A DNA stretch of 64,000 bases from Verrucomicrobiota bacterium. Lineage in GTDB: Bacteria > Verrucomicrobiota > Verrucomicrobiia > Opitutales > Opitutaceae. Positions 51,752-60,457 of this stretch are shown piece by piece; the first letter of the stretch is position 1; each line of letters begins with the position of its first letter. A model generated the notes under the pieces. It did not search any database. It was not told the DNA's origin and was given only the letters and a program-made list of their open reading frames with translations. Made by a program: the position numbers and the translations under genes. The stretch spans positions 1 to 64,000 of the forward strand of contig JAEWBF010000120.1 of NCBI GenBank assembly GCA_023391285.1. Direction: 5' to 3'.

Positions 51752-52885
51752 ATGGAGGATTCCTTAACATTGGATCTGGGAGATTCTGCGGCTCGTTCGA
51801 AACACGAGCGCTTGCACAACTATTTCATGACCGAGTTGATTTCGGGTCGGCTGCGTCCGGGAGACGCGTTGCCCACCGAGAAAGAGCTCACGCGAGCGGC
51901 GAACATTTCGCGAAACACCGTGCGCCAGGCGCTCGGCGAATTGGCGCGGAAGGGGTTGATTCAACGCACGCGCGGCCGGGGATCCTTTGTGCATGAGTCC
52001 GCGCTGATCAGGCTAAAATCAGGGCTCGATGCGTTCGGTTTGGTGATCCCTGAGACGAGAACGGGTTTCTATCCTTCGCTGCAGCGGGGGTTCAATGCCG
52101 CGGCGGCAGCGCTCAATAATCAAGTGATCGTCTGCGACACTGACAACGACACGAACAAGCAGGCCTCGGCGTTGCTGCAGTTGATGGATAAGAAGATCGC
52201 GGGCATTGCGATCGTGCCCACGACAACGACGGCGACTCCGCCTCACCACATCCGACCGTTGCAGGCGGCGGGTATTCCGGTTGTGTTTTGTCACCGCCGC
52301 GTCGAGGGCATTCAGGCTCCGTTGATCACGTTCTCGGCCAAGGAGGTGGGCCGACTGGCGGGGCGGGCGTTTTTGAAGTTCGGGCACCGTCGCGTGGCGA
52401 TGTTTAGTCACACCCGCGGAGGGCTCGCTCCGCTGTATGAAAAAGGTCTGCGCGACGAGATGGAGGGCGCGGGATATGGGCTGGCGGCGGATTTCGTCCG
52501 CTGTGATGATGCTCCGAGATTCACGTCCGAGCATGAATCCTGGGTCGCGACTAATCTAAAGCAGATCATGACCCGTCCGGATCGCCCGACGGCGATCTTC
52601 TGCACGTTCGATGCCGAAGCCGAATTGGTGTTTTTGCTTCTGGGCAAGTTGGGATATCGAGTGCCGGACGATGTTTCGATCGTGAGCTTCGGCGGGCGCT
52701 GGCGGGAAGGCGCCATAGCTCGGCGCCTGGTCTCGGTCACCGTCGACGAGGAGCAGCTTGCCGCACAAACGGTGAAGTTACTGGATGAAATGCGGCACAA
52801 GATTCGCGCGTTGGACGATGCGACCGAACTCCTGATGCAGTTGGAACTGAGCGCGGGCGAGACGCTGGCGAAAGCGTCCGGCTAA
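51752..52885 (+). CDS. GntR-HTH / LacI-like sugar-responsive regulator (AraR type)
   Basis: The 377-residue protein combines an N-terminal winged helix of the GntR family (LRPGDALPTEKELTRAANIS, RNTVRQALGELARKGLIQRT) with a periplasmic-binding-protein-like effector domain as in LacI (FGLVIPETRTGFYPSLQRGF, GIAIVPTTTT, AGIPVVFCHRRVEG, FGHRRVAMFSHTRG, VPDDVSIVSFGGRWREGAIA). This is the AraR architecture of sugar-responsive repressors. Divergence from the aldolase/epimerase operon and the inverted repeats between them suggest local control of that operon and probably of the sialidase/TonB genes. Confidence 0.9.
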   Translation: MEDSLTLDLGDSAARSKHERLHNYFMTELISGRLRPGDALPTEKELTRAANISRNTVRQALGELARKGLIQRTRGRGSFVHESALIRLKSGLDAFGLVIPETRTGFYPSLQRGFNAAAAALNNQVIVCDTDNDTNKQASALLQLMDKKIAGIAIVPTTTTATPPHHIRPLQAAGIPVVFCHRRVEGIQAPLITFSAKEVGRLAGRAFLKFGHRRVAMFSHTRGGLAPLYEKGLRDEMEGAGYGLAADFVRCDDAPRFTSEHESWVATNLKQIMTRPDRPTAIFCTFDAEAELVFLLLGKLGYRVPDDVSIVSFGGRWREGAIARRLVSVTVDEEQLAAQTVKLLDEMRHKIRALDDATELLMQLELSAGETLAKASG

Positions 52886-52949
52886 GCCCGAGGCGCGACG
52901 AAGGATTGAAGCAAAGACGGGATACGGTTGAGCCGCCATTCCGGCGCGC

Positions 52950-54053
52950 TCACGTGGTGCTTCCGCTCACAAACTGGGGCTCGAGCGTATGCCGCTGTGG
53001 CTCGACGCTGCCCAGCGCCTCCACCGCGCGGCGTCCCAATTCGCGAAAATCGTAGCGCAAGCAGCTCAGTCCGGCTTTCACCGCGAGGTCTGTGCCCATC
53101 ACGGAGAGCACGCCGATCTTTTCCGGACAACGCAGACCGGCGTCCCGCGCGGCTGCGGCGAGCAAAGCGGCGACGTGATCCTCGGGGCAAAGCAGCACGG
53201 TGCGCTTGTTCCCCCGCCGCAGGCGCTCCATCAACGCGGCGCGTTCCTTGGCGGTGCTGGCCAGGGCGGAAGGGGCGAGGCGATTGCGGCAATCGAGTTC
53301 GCCTGCGGCGGCGTCGAGCGCGGCGTTGAATTCGGCTACGGCGGGGTCGCCTTCGAACGGTTTGATTGGCACGATCTGTTCGAAGCCGCGGCCGAGGAGG
53401 TGTGCGAGCGCCTTCAACGCGCCGGCGCGAAAATCCGCGCGCACGTTGCTGCAGCCTGGGAGCGTGCAGTGGCGAAACAGCACCACGGCGGGTTGCAAGC
53501 GCTCCAGATGAACGCTCAACGCCTGATCGCTCCACACATGATCGAGCACGAAGCCACCGGCGGAAGATCCGTGGCGCTCGACGAAATCGCCGAGGATGGC
53601 GCGCTGTTGCGCGACGCTGGCGAAGATCGGCGGCTCGTGCGCGTCAGGATGGTTGACGAGTAGTTCGTCGTGCCAGAGCAGCATCGTGCGGCGATGCGCG
53701 CCGCAGCCGGCGCTGACGCCTTCCAACAGCTCGCGATACAGGGCACTGCCCAGCTCGAGGCGGCGAAAGAGGCAGGCGACGGGCTTGGGGCGATCGACCA
53801 CGGCGCGGGCAGCCGCCGGATAATAGCGTCCGTTTGTCGGGTGCTGCCAGATCTCGCCGGCGGCGGTCAGGTCGCGCAACACGCGGAACACGGTCGTGTT
53901 GGCCACCCCGAACGCCTCACCCAGCGCGCGAGTGGTCGGCAGGGGTTGATCGTTGGGCGCAGCGGCCACCCGTTGACGAAGACCGGCGAGAAGATCGGCC
54001 GGGGTTGGGGGTGCGGGTGTGCGCCGGCGGGAGGCGGAAGTCAGACGGGCCAT
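52950..54053 (-). CDS. GntR-HTH / LacI-like regulator, divergent from the amino-sugar operon
   Basis: The 367-residue protein has a GntR-type HTH (QPLPTTRALGEAFGVANTTV, FRVLRDLTAAGEIWQHPTNG) and a LacI-like C-terminal domain (GSALYRELLEGVSAGCGAHR, FDLDHVW-type GFVLDHVWSD, IGVLSVMGTDLAVKAGLSCL, YDFRELGRRAVEALG). The ATG at 54053 sits just before the HTH; an earlier start at 54161 would run over the operator region and the neighbouring start. It is divergent from the operon at 54152-61308 and separated from it by 98 bp containing paired palindromes, so it is the probable regulator of that operon. Convergent with the regulator at 51752-52885, of which it is only a distant relative. Confidence 0.87.
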   Translation of the reverse strand: MARLTSASRRRTPAPPTPADLLAGLRQRVAAAPNDQPLPTTRALGEAFGVANTTVFRVLRDLTAAGEIWQHPTNGRYYPAAARAVVDRPKPVACLFRRLELGSALYRELLEGVSAGCGAHRRTMLLWHDELLVNHPDAHEPPIFASVAQQRAILGDFVERHGSSAGGFVLDHVWSDQALSVHLERLQPAVVLFRHCTLPGCSNVRADFRAGALKALAHLLGRGFEQIVPIKPFEGDPAVAEFNAALDAAAGELDCRNRLAPSALASTAKERAALMERLRRGNKRTVLLCPEDHVAALLAAAARDAGLRCPEKIGVLSVMGTDLAVKAGLSCLRYDFRELGRRAVEALGSVEPQRHTLEPQFVSGSTT

Positions 54054-54151
54054 GGATTTCGAGGAAAACGCTGCTCTCCGCAACGCAAGGCAAATGTTCG
54101 CAACAAAAGAAAGATGTTGCGCAACGGCAGGCAAAGATGTTGTAGGGAAGC
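54054..54151. promoter_or_regulatory. Operator region between regulator and amino-sugar operon
   Basis: Two related symmetric sites occur 20 bp apart: TGTT-CGC-AACA at 54095-54105 and the perfect palindrome GTTGCGCAAC at 54116-54125. Both contain the string CGCAAC and further half-sites (GCAAC at 54080-54084, TGTTG at 54139-54143) flank them. This is a good candidate operator for the regulator at 52950-54053. No clear -35/-10 pair was found. Confidence 0.6.
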
Positions 54152-55051
54152 ATGCAGCCAAGTCTCGTGATTCTCGCCGCCGGCATGGGCAGTCGTTATG
54201 GCGGACTCAAGCAGCTGGACGCCGTCGGTCCGGGTGGGGAAACCATGCTCGACCTCGCGGTGTTCGATGCGGTGCGCGCGGGGTTCAAGCGGATCGTGTT
54301 CGTGATCCGCCACGATTTCGCCGAGGAATTTCGAACGCGCATCGGCGAGCGGTATGCGTCAGCGGTGGAGGTGGCCTATGTTTTTCAGGAACTCGAGGCG
54401 CTGCCCGCGGGCTTTCTTTGTCCTGCCGGGCGAATCAAGCCGTGGGGCACGGGCCACGCCGTGTGGTGTGCACGGGTGGCTGTGGCCGGGCCGTTTGCGG
54501 TGATCAATGCCGACGATTTTTACGGCCGCGATTCGTTCGAGCAGCTGGCGGGCTTTCTCCGGACCGATTCGTCGGGAGCGCGGCGCGCGCGGCTCGCGAT
54601 GGTGGGTTTTCGCCTGGCGAACACGCTATCGGAAAACGGAGCGGTGTCGCGGGGTGTCTGCACGGCGAACGGGCGAGGGGTTCTGCAAGGCATCGTCGAG
54701 CACACGGGCATTCGCCGTGAAGATGTGGGCACGGGACGATCGTTTTCGGGGGAAGAAATCGTCTCGATGAACTGCTGGGGGTTGACGCCGGCGGTGTTTC
54801 CCGGGCTCGACCGGGAGTTTGCCTTGTTCCTGCGTTCGCGGGCGGCGGATCCCAAGTCCGAGTTCTATTTGCCTACCGCTATTTCGCGACTGATCGAAAC
54901 CGACGAGGCGGAGGTGAGCGTGCTTCCGACGAAAGCGAGCTGGTTTGGAATCACGTATCGCGAAGACAAGCCGCGGGTGGTCGACGCGATCCGTCAACTC
55001 GTGAGCGCAGGGGAGTATCCCGCGAAAATCGAGCTGCCTCTCACTTCATGA
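54152..55051 (+). CDS. Sugar-1-phosphate nucleotidyltransferase family protein
   Basis: The 299-residue protein starts directly with the nucleotidyltransferase signature LVILAAGMGSRYGGLKQLDA (Gly-rich loop, Arg and Lys), followed by RIKPWGTGHAVWCARVAVAG and the metal-binding acidic site VINADDFYGRD. Enzymes of this fold transfer NMP to a sugar 1-phosphate to give NDP-sugar. It overlaps the following kinase by 4 bp (ATGA) and is the first gene of a six-gene operon. In this setting the expected reaction is UTP + GlcNAc-1-P or GalNAc-1-P to UDP-sugar, with the kinase as supplier; this is inference from context. Confidence 0.87.
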   Translation: MQPSLVILAAGMGSRYGGLKQLDAVGPGGETMLDLAVFDAVRAGFKRIVFVIRHDFAEEFRTRIGERYASAVEVAYVFQELEALPAGFLCPAGRIKPWGTGHAVWCARVAVAGPFAVINADDFYGRDSFEQLAGFLRTDSSGARRARLAMVGFRLANTLSENGAVSRGVCTANGRGVLQGIVEHTGIRREDVGTGRSFSGEEIVSMNCWGLTPAVFPGLDREFALFLRSRAADPKSEFYLPTAISRLIETDEAEVSVLPTKASWFGITYREDKPRVVDAIRQLVSAGEYPAKIELPLTS

Positions 55052-56181
55052 GCATCGTTCCTGGTTCATCTTCGACGCCGCTGGATCTCGCAGCGGTCGC
55101 CCGTGGTTTTCCGCTGCTGGGCCGGTTTCGCAGCGGTGCGCCTTATGGCAGCGGCCATATCAACGACACCTTCGCGGTGCTGTTCGATCAGGCGGGCACG
55201 CCCGTGCGGTATATTTTCCAGCGAATCAACCACCGGATCTTCAAGGATGTGCCTGCGCTGATGGAAAACATCTCGCGCGTCACGGCCCATGCCACGCGGA
55301 AGGCGGGCGCCGGCGGCGGAGACGATGCGTCGCGTCGGGCGCTCACGCTCGTTCCGTCGCGCGAGGGCGCTCCCTATCATCGCGATGAGGCGGGCAACTG
55401 GTGGCGGTGCTATCTCTTCGTCGAGGGCGCGCGCACTTACGACATCATCGAGACGGTGCAGCAGGCCCGCGAAGCCGCGCGCGCGTTTGGCGAATTTCAG
55501 CAACTGCTCGTCGACCTTCCCGGCACGCGCCTGCACGAGACGATCGCGAATTTTCACCACACGCGTTCGCGCTTCGAGGCTCTGCGGCACGCGGCCGCGA
55601 AGGACGCGCACGGACGTGCGGCGCAGGTCGCGTTGGAGCTCGAATTCGCGATGGAGCGCGAATCGCTCGTGGATCGTCTGCTCGACCTGCAGGCGAAGGG
55701 CGAGATCCCGGAGCGTATCACGCACAACGATACGAAACTGAACAATGTGATGATCGACGATGCGACGCACGAGGGCGTCTGCGTGATCGACCTCGACACG
55801 GTGATGCCGGGCCTGGCGCTCTACGATTTCGGCGACATGGTGCGTTCGGCGACGAACTCGGCAGCGGAAGACGAACGCGATTTGTCGCGCGTGCAGGCGC
55901 GGTTGCCCGTGTTCGAAGCGTTGGTGGAGGGCTATCTTGCCGCGGCGCGTCCGTTTTTGAACGAAGCAGAAATCGCGCACCTGGTTTTCTCGGGTCGGCT
56001 GATTACCTTCGAGGTCGGTCTGCGCTTCCTCACGGATTTCCTCGAGGGCGACGTTTACTTCAAGACCAAGCGTCCCGGTCACAATCTCGACCGCGCGCGC
56101 AATCAGTTCGCGCTGGTGCGCAGCCTCGAAGCCCAGGCGAACGAGATGGAAGCCATTGTCAGGAAACACGCGACATCATGA
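55048..56181 (+). CDS. NahK-like sugar 1-kinase (aminoglycoside phosphotransferase fold)
   Basis: The 377-residue protein has the aminoglycoside/choline kinase-like fold of N-acetylhexosamine 1-kinases: YGSGHINDTFAVLF as nucleotide loop, YIFQRINHRIFKDVPALMEN, then the catalytic loop ITHNDTKLNNVMID and the metal-binding VCVIDLDTVMPGLALYDFGD. NahK phosphorylates GlcNAc or GalNAc at the anomeric carbon. The start overlaps the nucleotidyltransferase and the stop overlaps the epimerase, both by ATGA, so the three are translationally coupled. Substrate assignment rests on the family resemblance and gene order. Confidence 0.87.
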   Translation: MSIVPGSSSTPLDLAAVARGFPLLGRFRSGAPYGSGHINDTFAVLFDQAGTPVRYIFQRINHRIFKDVPALMENISRVTAHATRKAGAGGGDDASRRALTLVPSREGAPYHRDEAGNWWRCYLFVEGARTYDIIETVQQAREAARAFGEFQQLLVDLPGTRLHETIANFHHTRSRFEALRHAAAKDAHGRAAQVALELEFAMERESLVDRLLDLQAKGEIPERITHNDTKLNNVMIDDATHEGVCVIDLDTVMPGLALYDFGDMVRSATNSAAEDERDLSRVQARLPVFEALVEGYLAAARPFLNEAEIAHLVFSGRLITFEVGLRFLTDFLEGDVYFKTKRPGHNLDRARNQFALVRSLEAQANEMEAIVRKHATS

Positions 56182-57101
56182 AAGTTCTGATCACCGGCGG
56201 TTCGGGTTTCATCGGCAGCCATCTTGCCGAATACTTCCAAGGCAAGGCGGACGTGCGCGTGCTCGACAACCTGCGCACCGGGCATTGCCGAAATCTCGCG
56301 GGGCTCGAGGTGGAGTTCATCGAGGGCTCGATCACGGATCGGCAACTCGTCCGCCGCGCGGTCGAGGGTGTCGATTATGTTTTCCACCTCGCCGCATTGG
56401 TCAGCGTTCCGGAGTCGGTCGAGCGTCCGCACGAATGCGTCGATCTGAATGTCACCGGATTGCTCAACGTCCTCGAAGAGTCTGCGGCGGCGGGCGTCCG
56501 CAAGCTGTGTCTCAGCAGCTCGGCCGCGATCTACGGGAACAATCCCGCGGTGCCGAAGCGCGAGGACATGCTGCCGGAGCCGCGCAGCCCCTACGCCGTC
56601 ACGAAGCTCGACGGCGAGTATTACTGTCAGCACTACAGCGAATCCGGCCGGCTCGCGACGACCGCGCTGCGTTTTTTCAACGTGTTCGGTCCCCGGCAGG
56701 ATCCGGCCGGCGCCTACGCCGCGGCCGTGCCGATCTTCATCCAACGGGCGCTCGCGCATCAGCCGCTGACCATTTACGGCGACGGCGGCCAGACGCGGGA
56801 CTTTGTTTACGTGAAGGACATCGTTGCCGCCAATGTCTTCGCCGCGACAAATGCGGACGTCACGGGTGTATTCAACGTCGGATACGGCGGCCAGATCACG
56901 ATTCGGGAACTCGCGGAGCGCATCATCGCGCTTGCCGGATCCCGGTCCGAGATTCGCCATGCCCCCGATCGCCTGGGCGACGTGCGGCATTCGCGGGCCA
57001 GTGTCGACAAACTCGCCGCGGCGGGATTCCGGCCGGCGGCTACGCTCGAAGCCGGCCTGCGCGCGACGGTCGATTATTTCCGCTCCCTTTCACGGTCGTG
57101 A
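56178..57101 (+). CDS. NAD-dependent epimerase/dehydratase (UDP-sugar 4-epimerase-like)
   Basis: The 307-residue protein is a short-chain extended-family epimerase. It shows the NAD motif VLITGGSGFIGSHLAEYF, YVFHLAALVSVPESVERPHE, the catalytic Ser in LSSSAAIYG, the YAVTKLDGEYY Tyr-x3-Lys pair and FFNVFGPRQDPAGAYAAAVP. Members closest in pattern are UDP-glucose / UDP-GlcNAc 4-epimerases. Coupled by ATGA overlap to the kinase upstream and 8 bp from the next gene. It would interconvert UDP-GalNAc/UDP-GlcNAc in the proposed pathway. Confidence 0.9.
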   Translation: MKVLITGGSGFIGSHLAEYFQGKADVRVLDNLRTGHCRNLAGLEVEFIEGSITDRQLVRRAVEGVDYVFHLAALVSVPESVERPHECVDLNVTGLLNVLEESAAAGVRKLCLSSSAAIYGNNPAVPKREDMLPEPRSPYAVTKLDGEYYCQHYSESGRLATTALRFFNVFGPRQDPAGAYAAAVPIFIQRALAHQPLTIYGDGGQTRDFVYVKDIVAANVFAATNADVTGVFNVGYGGQITIRELAERIIALAGSRSEIRHAPDRLGDVRHSRASVDKLAAAGFRPAATLEAGLRATVDYFRSLSRS

Positions 57102-57109
57102 CTCTTCCA

Positions 57110-59020
57110 ATGATTTCCGCCTCAGCTGAAGCCCAGCAACGCGAACGCATCCCCACCGAGATTTTCGCAAGCGCCGACGAAGCTTGCGCGCGAGTCGCCG
57201 GCGAGATCGCCGCGCTTATCCGACGCAACGATGCCGCGGGCAAAAACACCGTGCTCGGACTCGCGACCGGTTCGACGCCGGTGCGGCTTTATCGCCAGCT
57301 GATCCGGCTTCATCGCGAAGAAGGACTGAGTTTCCGGCGGGTCGTGACGTTCAACCTCGACGAGTATTACGGCCTGCCGCGCACGCATCCCGAGAGTTAC
57401 TGGCGCTTCATGCACGAGCAGCTCTTCGATCACATCGATGTGCCCGCGACGAATATCCACGTGCCCGACGGCATGGTGCCGCGTGGAGAAACGTTCGCGT
57501 GGTGCCGGCGTTACGAGGAGCAGATTCGCGCCGCGGGCGGCCTCGACTTGCAGGTGCTGGGCATCGGGCGCACCGGCCACATCGGCTTCAACGAGCCCGG
57601 CTCCGGGCGCGACTCGCGCACGCGGTTGGTGACGCTGGACAGCATCACCCGTCGCGACGCGGCGCGCGATTTCCTGGGCGAAGCGAACGTCCCGCGTCAC
57701 GCGATCACGATGGGCGTGGGCACCATCCTGGAGGCGCGCCGCATTGTGCTGCTGGCGTGGGGCGAGACCAAGGCGGGCGTGGTGGCGCAAGCGGTGGAAG
57801 GCGTGCCGACCGACGCCCTGCCCGCGAGTTTCCTGCAAGGGCATGCGCAGGTGAGCTTTTTCGTCGATCGCGCCGCTGCGTCGATGTTGACGCGGGTCCG
57901 GCATCCATGGCTCGTCGGGCCCCTGGAGTGGACGCCATCGCTTCGGCGCCGGGCTGTGGTCTGGCTCGCGCAAACCGCGCGCAAGCCGGTGCTGAAGTTG
58001 CTCGACGAAGATTACAGCGAGCATGGCATGGCGGATTTGTTGACCGAACAAGGGCCGGCCTACGGGCTGAACATCGAAATCTTCAACGAGCTCCAGCACA
58101 CGATCACCGGCTGGCCGGGCGGAAAGCCTGGCGCCAACGATTCGGCGCGGCCGGAACGTGCGGCGCCCTTTCCCAAACGCGTCGTGGTGTTCAGTCCGGA
58201 GCCTTCGCATGACGTGCTCGGCATGGGTGGCACGCTTCGCCGGCTGCAGAGCCAAGGGCACGAGGTGGACGTCGTGTATCTGACCTCGGGCAATCTCGCC
58301 GTGCCCGACGACGAGGCGATTGTCGCGGCGGATTTCATCGGGGAGCTCGGCAAAGCCCTCGAAATAAACGGAGCGCCGGTGCAGGCGTTCACGGGAGAGG
58401 TGCGTGAACACCTGCTCGGCAAGTCGGCTTTCACGAGCGATTCGGCGCAGATTCGACGGTTCAAAGGACTGTTGCGACGCGGCGAAGCGCGAGCGTCGCT
58501 GCGCGATTGTGGGATCGCGCCCTCGCAGGCCTGCTTCCTCGACCTGCCGTTCTACGAGCGTGGGCGTTATCGGCAGTTCTCGCCTGATCAGGCGGACGTC
58601 GACGCGATCGTGGGCGTGTTGCGCGAGCTGACGCCCAATCAGATCTTTGTCACAGGCGATCGCGACGATCCCTCCTCGGTGTCTGCCGTTTGCTTCGATC
58701 TGGTGCGTCGTGCCTGCCAGGCGCTCGCGTCGGAATCCTGGTATGCCGACTGCCGGGTTTGGCTGTATCGCGGCGTCGAAACGCCGTGGGAAGCGGCGGA
58801 CATCGACATGGCGGTGCCGTTCAGTCCCCGCGAGCTCGCGCAGAAAGTTCAGGCGATTTTTCAGCACAAGAGCCAGCGCAGCCAGACGCCGGTTGCCGCC
58901 GGTCTGCGCGAACCCTGGCAGCAGGCGGAGCAGCAGAATCGCGGACTGGCGCAGGCGTATGACCAGCTCGGCCTGGCCGACTACGAGGCGATCGAAGCGT
59001 TTCGCCGTGCACCCTTCTAA
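57110..59020 (+). CDS. Glucosamine-6-phosphate deaminase fused to a degenerate PIG-L-like domain
   Basis: The 636-residue protein has a NagB domain (residues about 15-270) with GLATGSTPVRLYRQLI, FNLDEYYGLPRTHPESYWRF containing the catalytic Asp of LDEY, and GIGRTGHIGFNEPGS at about 150, where the usual Asp of G-x-D-G-H is Thr while His and Glu are kept. Residues about 355-560 form a PIG-L/LmbE-like domain, but the metal motif normally HPDD reads SPEPSHD and the second His pair reads DPSSVSA, so zinc binding and deacetylase activity are very unlikely. Long NagB-like proteins of this layout occur in Bacteroidetes. The ATG at 57110 follows the epimerase by 8 bp. Expected reaction: GlcN-6-P to fructose-6-P plus ammonia. 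Confidence 0.9.
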   Translation: MISASAEAQQRERIPTEIFASADEACARVAGEIAALIRRNDAAGKNTVLGLATGSTPVRLYRQLIRLHREEGLSFRRVVTFNLDEYYGLPRTHPESYWRFMHEQLFDHIDVPATNIHVPDGMVPRGETFAWCRRYEEQIRAAGGLDLQVLGIGRTGHIGFNEPGSGRDSRTRLVTLDSITRRDAARDFLGEANVPRHAITMGVGTILEARRIVLLAWGETKAGVVAQAVEGVPTDALPASFLQGHAQVSFFVDRAAASMLTRVRHPWLVGPLEWTPSLRRRAVVWLAQTARKPVLKLLDEDYSEHGMADLLTEQGPAYGLNIEIFNELQHTITGWPGGKPGANDSARPERAAPFPKRVVVFSPEPSHDVLGMGGTLRRLQSQGHEVDVVYLTSGNLAVPDDEAIVAADFIGELGKALEINGAPVQAFTGEVREHLLGKSAFTSDSAQIRRFKGLLRRGEARASLRDCGIAPSQACFLDLPFYERGRYRQFSPDQADVDAIVGVLRELTPNQIFVTGDRDDPSSVSAVCFDLVRRACQALASESWYADCRVWLYRGVETPWEAADIDMAVPFSPRELAQKVQAIFQHKSQRSQTPVAAGLREPWQQAEQQNRGLAQAYDQLGLADYEAIEAFRRAPF

Positions 59021-59032
59021 CGGAGACCGACG

Positions 59033-60457
59033 ATGACAGACCCGCTGACCCTGTTGAACATCCGGCCGCTCCACCGCCCGCCGCTGGAGGAAAAGTTCCT
59101 GCCCGCCGCCTTGTGGAGGCGCGCTTATCGCGCACTGGTGGCCAAAGATCGAAACGCCCGACCGCTGGCCATCGCGCTGCTGCGCGCGGACGGCGCCGCC
59201 GCGCGACACACTACGCACGTGCTGGGACGCGAGCATCCCGCCGCGTATTTGAATTTCACCTACGTCGAGCGGCTCGTTAAGTTTCTGCTTTGGCAAAAAG
59301 GCGGATGCCGCGTGCAGCTCGCCGGCGCGCCGGAGCTCGCGAGCGCGCTGGCCGCGGTGTATGCGCCCGGCGGAGCGCGGGAATTCGATCACGCGTTCAT
59401 GGGCGACAAGGTGTATGGCCGCACGTTCTCGGTTGAAGCGGTCGAACTCGCCCAATTGCCGGAGGAGAAGCTCACGGCCTTGCCGCTCGGCCGCAATCTG
59501 GAGGGCTGCCGAATCGGCTTCGATCTGGGCGGCAGCGATCGAAAAGCGGCGGCGGTGATCGATGGGCGCGTGGTGTTCTCCGAGGAGATACCCTGGAATC
59601 CGTATTTCGAAAAGGATCCCGCTTATCACATCGAAGGCGTGCACGACTCGCTCCGGCGGGTGGCGGCGCATCTGCCGCGCGTGGACGCGATCGGCGGCAG
59701 CGCGGCCGGCGTGTATGTGAACAACGAAGTGCGCGTCGCCTCGCTTTTCCGCGGCGTCCCGCCGGAGCGGTTCGAACGCGATATTCGCCGGATGTTTTTC
59801 ACGCTGCAGCAGCGCTGGGGCGGGGTTCCGTTCGAGGTGGCGAACGATGGCGAAGTCACCGCGCTCGCCGGCTCGATGAGCTTGGGAGACGGCGCGGTTC
59901 TCGGCGTGTCGATGGGCACGAGTCAGGCGGGCGGCTATGTGACGCCCGACGGCGGAATCACGCCCTGGCTGAACGAGCTCGCGTTTGCGCCGATCGACTA
60001 TCACCCGCACGCGCCGCGCGACGAATGGTCGGGCGACATCGGCTGCGGCGTGCAGTATTTCTCGCAACAAGGCGTCGGCCGCCTGGCGCGGGTGGCGGGA
60101 TTCGATTTTCCCACCTCTCAACCGCTGGCCGAGCAATTGGTCGCGGTGCAGGCGGCGATGGCCGCGGGCGATGCGCGCGCGCGGGCGATTTACCAGTCGA
60201 TCGGGGTGGCGTTCGGGTATTCGATCGCGCACTACGCGGAGTTTTATGCCCTGCGGCACGTGCTGGTGCTCGGGCGAGTGACGAGCGGTGCGGGCGGCGA
60301 TCTCATTCTCAGCGAGGCGCAGGCGGTGTTGCGCGCGGAGTTTCCGGAACTGGCGGAAAAGATCCGCCTGCATACGCCGAACGAACACGACAAGCGTCAC
60401 GGTCAGGCGATTGCCGCCGCAAGCCTGCCGAAACTGTCCAACGCACCCACTTCATGA
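59033..60457 (+). CDS. ROK/ASKHA-type sugar kinase
   Basis: The 474-residue protein has an ASKHA ATPase core starting at about residue 155 with IGFDLGGSDRKAAAVIDGRV (phosphate 1), GGSAAGVYVNNEVRV, ANDGEVTALAG and GVSMGTSQAGGYVTP (adenosine/phosphate 2). The preceding 150 residues are an extra N-terminal domain that is not part of a standard 300-residue ROK kinase. A sugar kinase acting on glucosamine, GlcNAc or glucose is the natural role next to the GlcN-6-P deaminase. It starts 12 bp after the fusion gene and overlaps the PIG-L gene by 4 bp. The sequence lacks an obvious CxCGxxGC zinc motif of ROK proteins. Confidence 0.83.
   Translation: MTDPLTLLNIRPLHRPPLEEKFLPAALWRRAYRALVAKDRNARPLAIALLRADGAAARHTTHVLGREHPAAYLNFTYVERLVKFLLWQKGGCRVQLAGAPELASALAAVYAPGGAREFDHAFMGDKVYGRTFSVEAVELAQLPEEKLTALPLGRNLEGCRIGFDLGGSDRKAAAVIDGRVVFSEEIPWNPYFEKDPAYHIEGVHDSLRRVAAHLPRVDAIGGSAAGVYVNNEVRVASLFRGVPPERFERDIRRMFFTLQQRWGGVPFEVANDGEVTALAGSMSLGDGAVLGVSMGTSQAGGYVTPDGGITPWLNELAFAPIDYHPHAPRDEWSGDIGCGVQYFSQQGVGRLARVAGFDFPTSQPLAEQLVAVQAAMAAGDARARAIYQSIGVAFGYSIAHYAEFYALRHVLVLGRVTSGAGGDLILSEAQAVLRAEFPELAEKIRLHTPNEHDKRHGQAIAAASLPKLSNAPTS

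Noticed and set aside
57122..60400. A 1092-codon minus-strand open frame opposite the amino-sugar operon
   Set aside because: It crosses two well-supported plus-strand genes and has an Arg/His/Ala-rich composition typical of antisense shadows in high-GC DNA.
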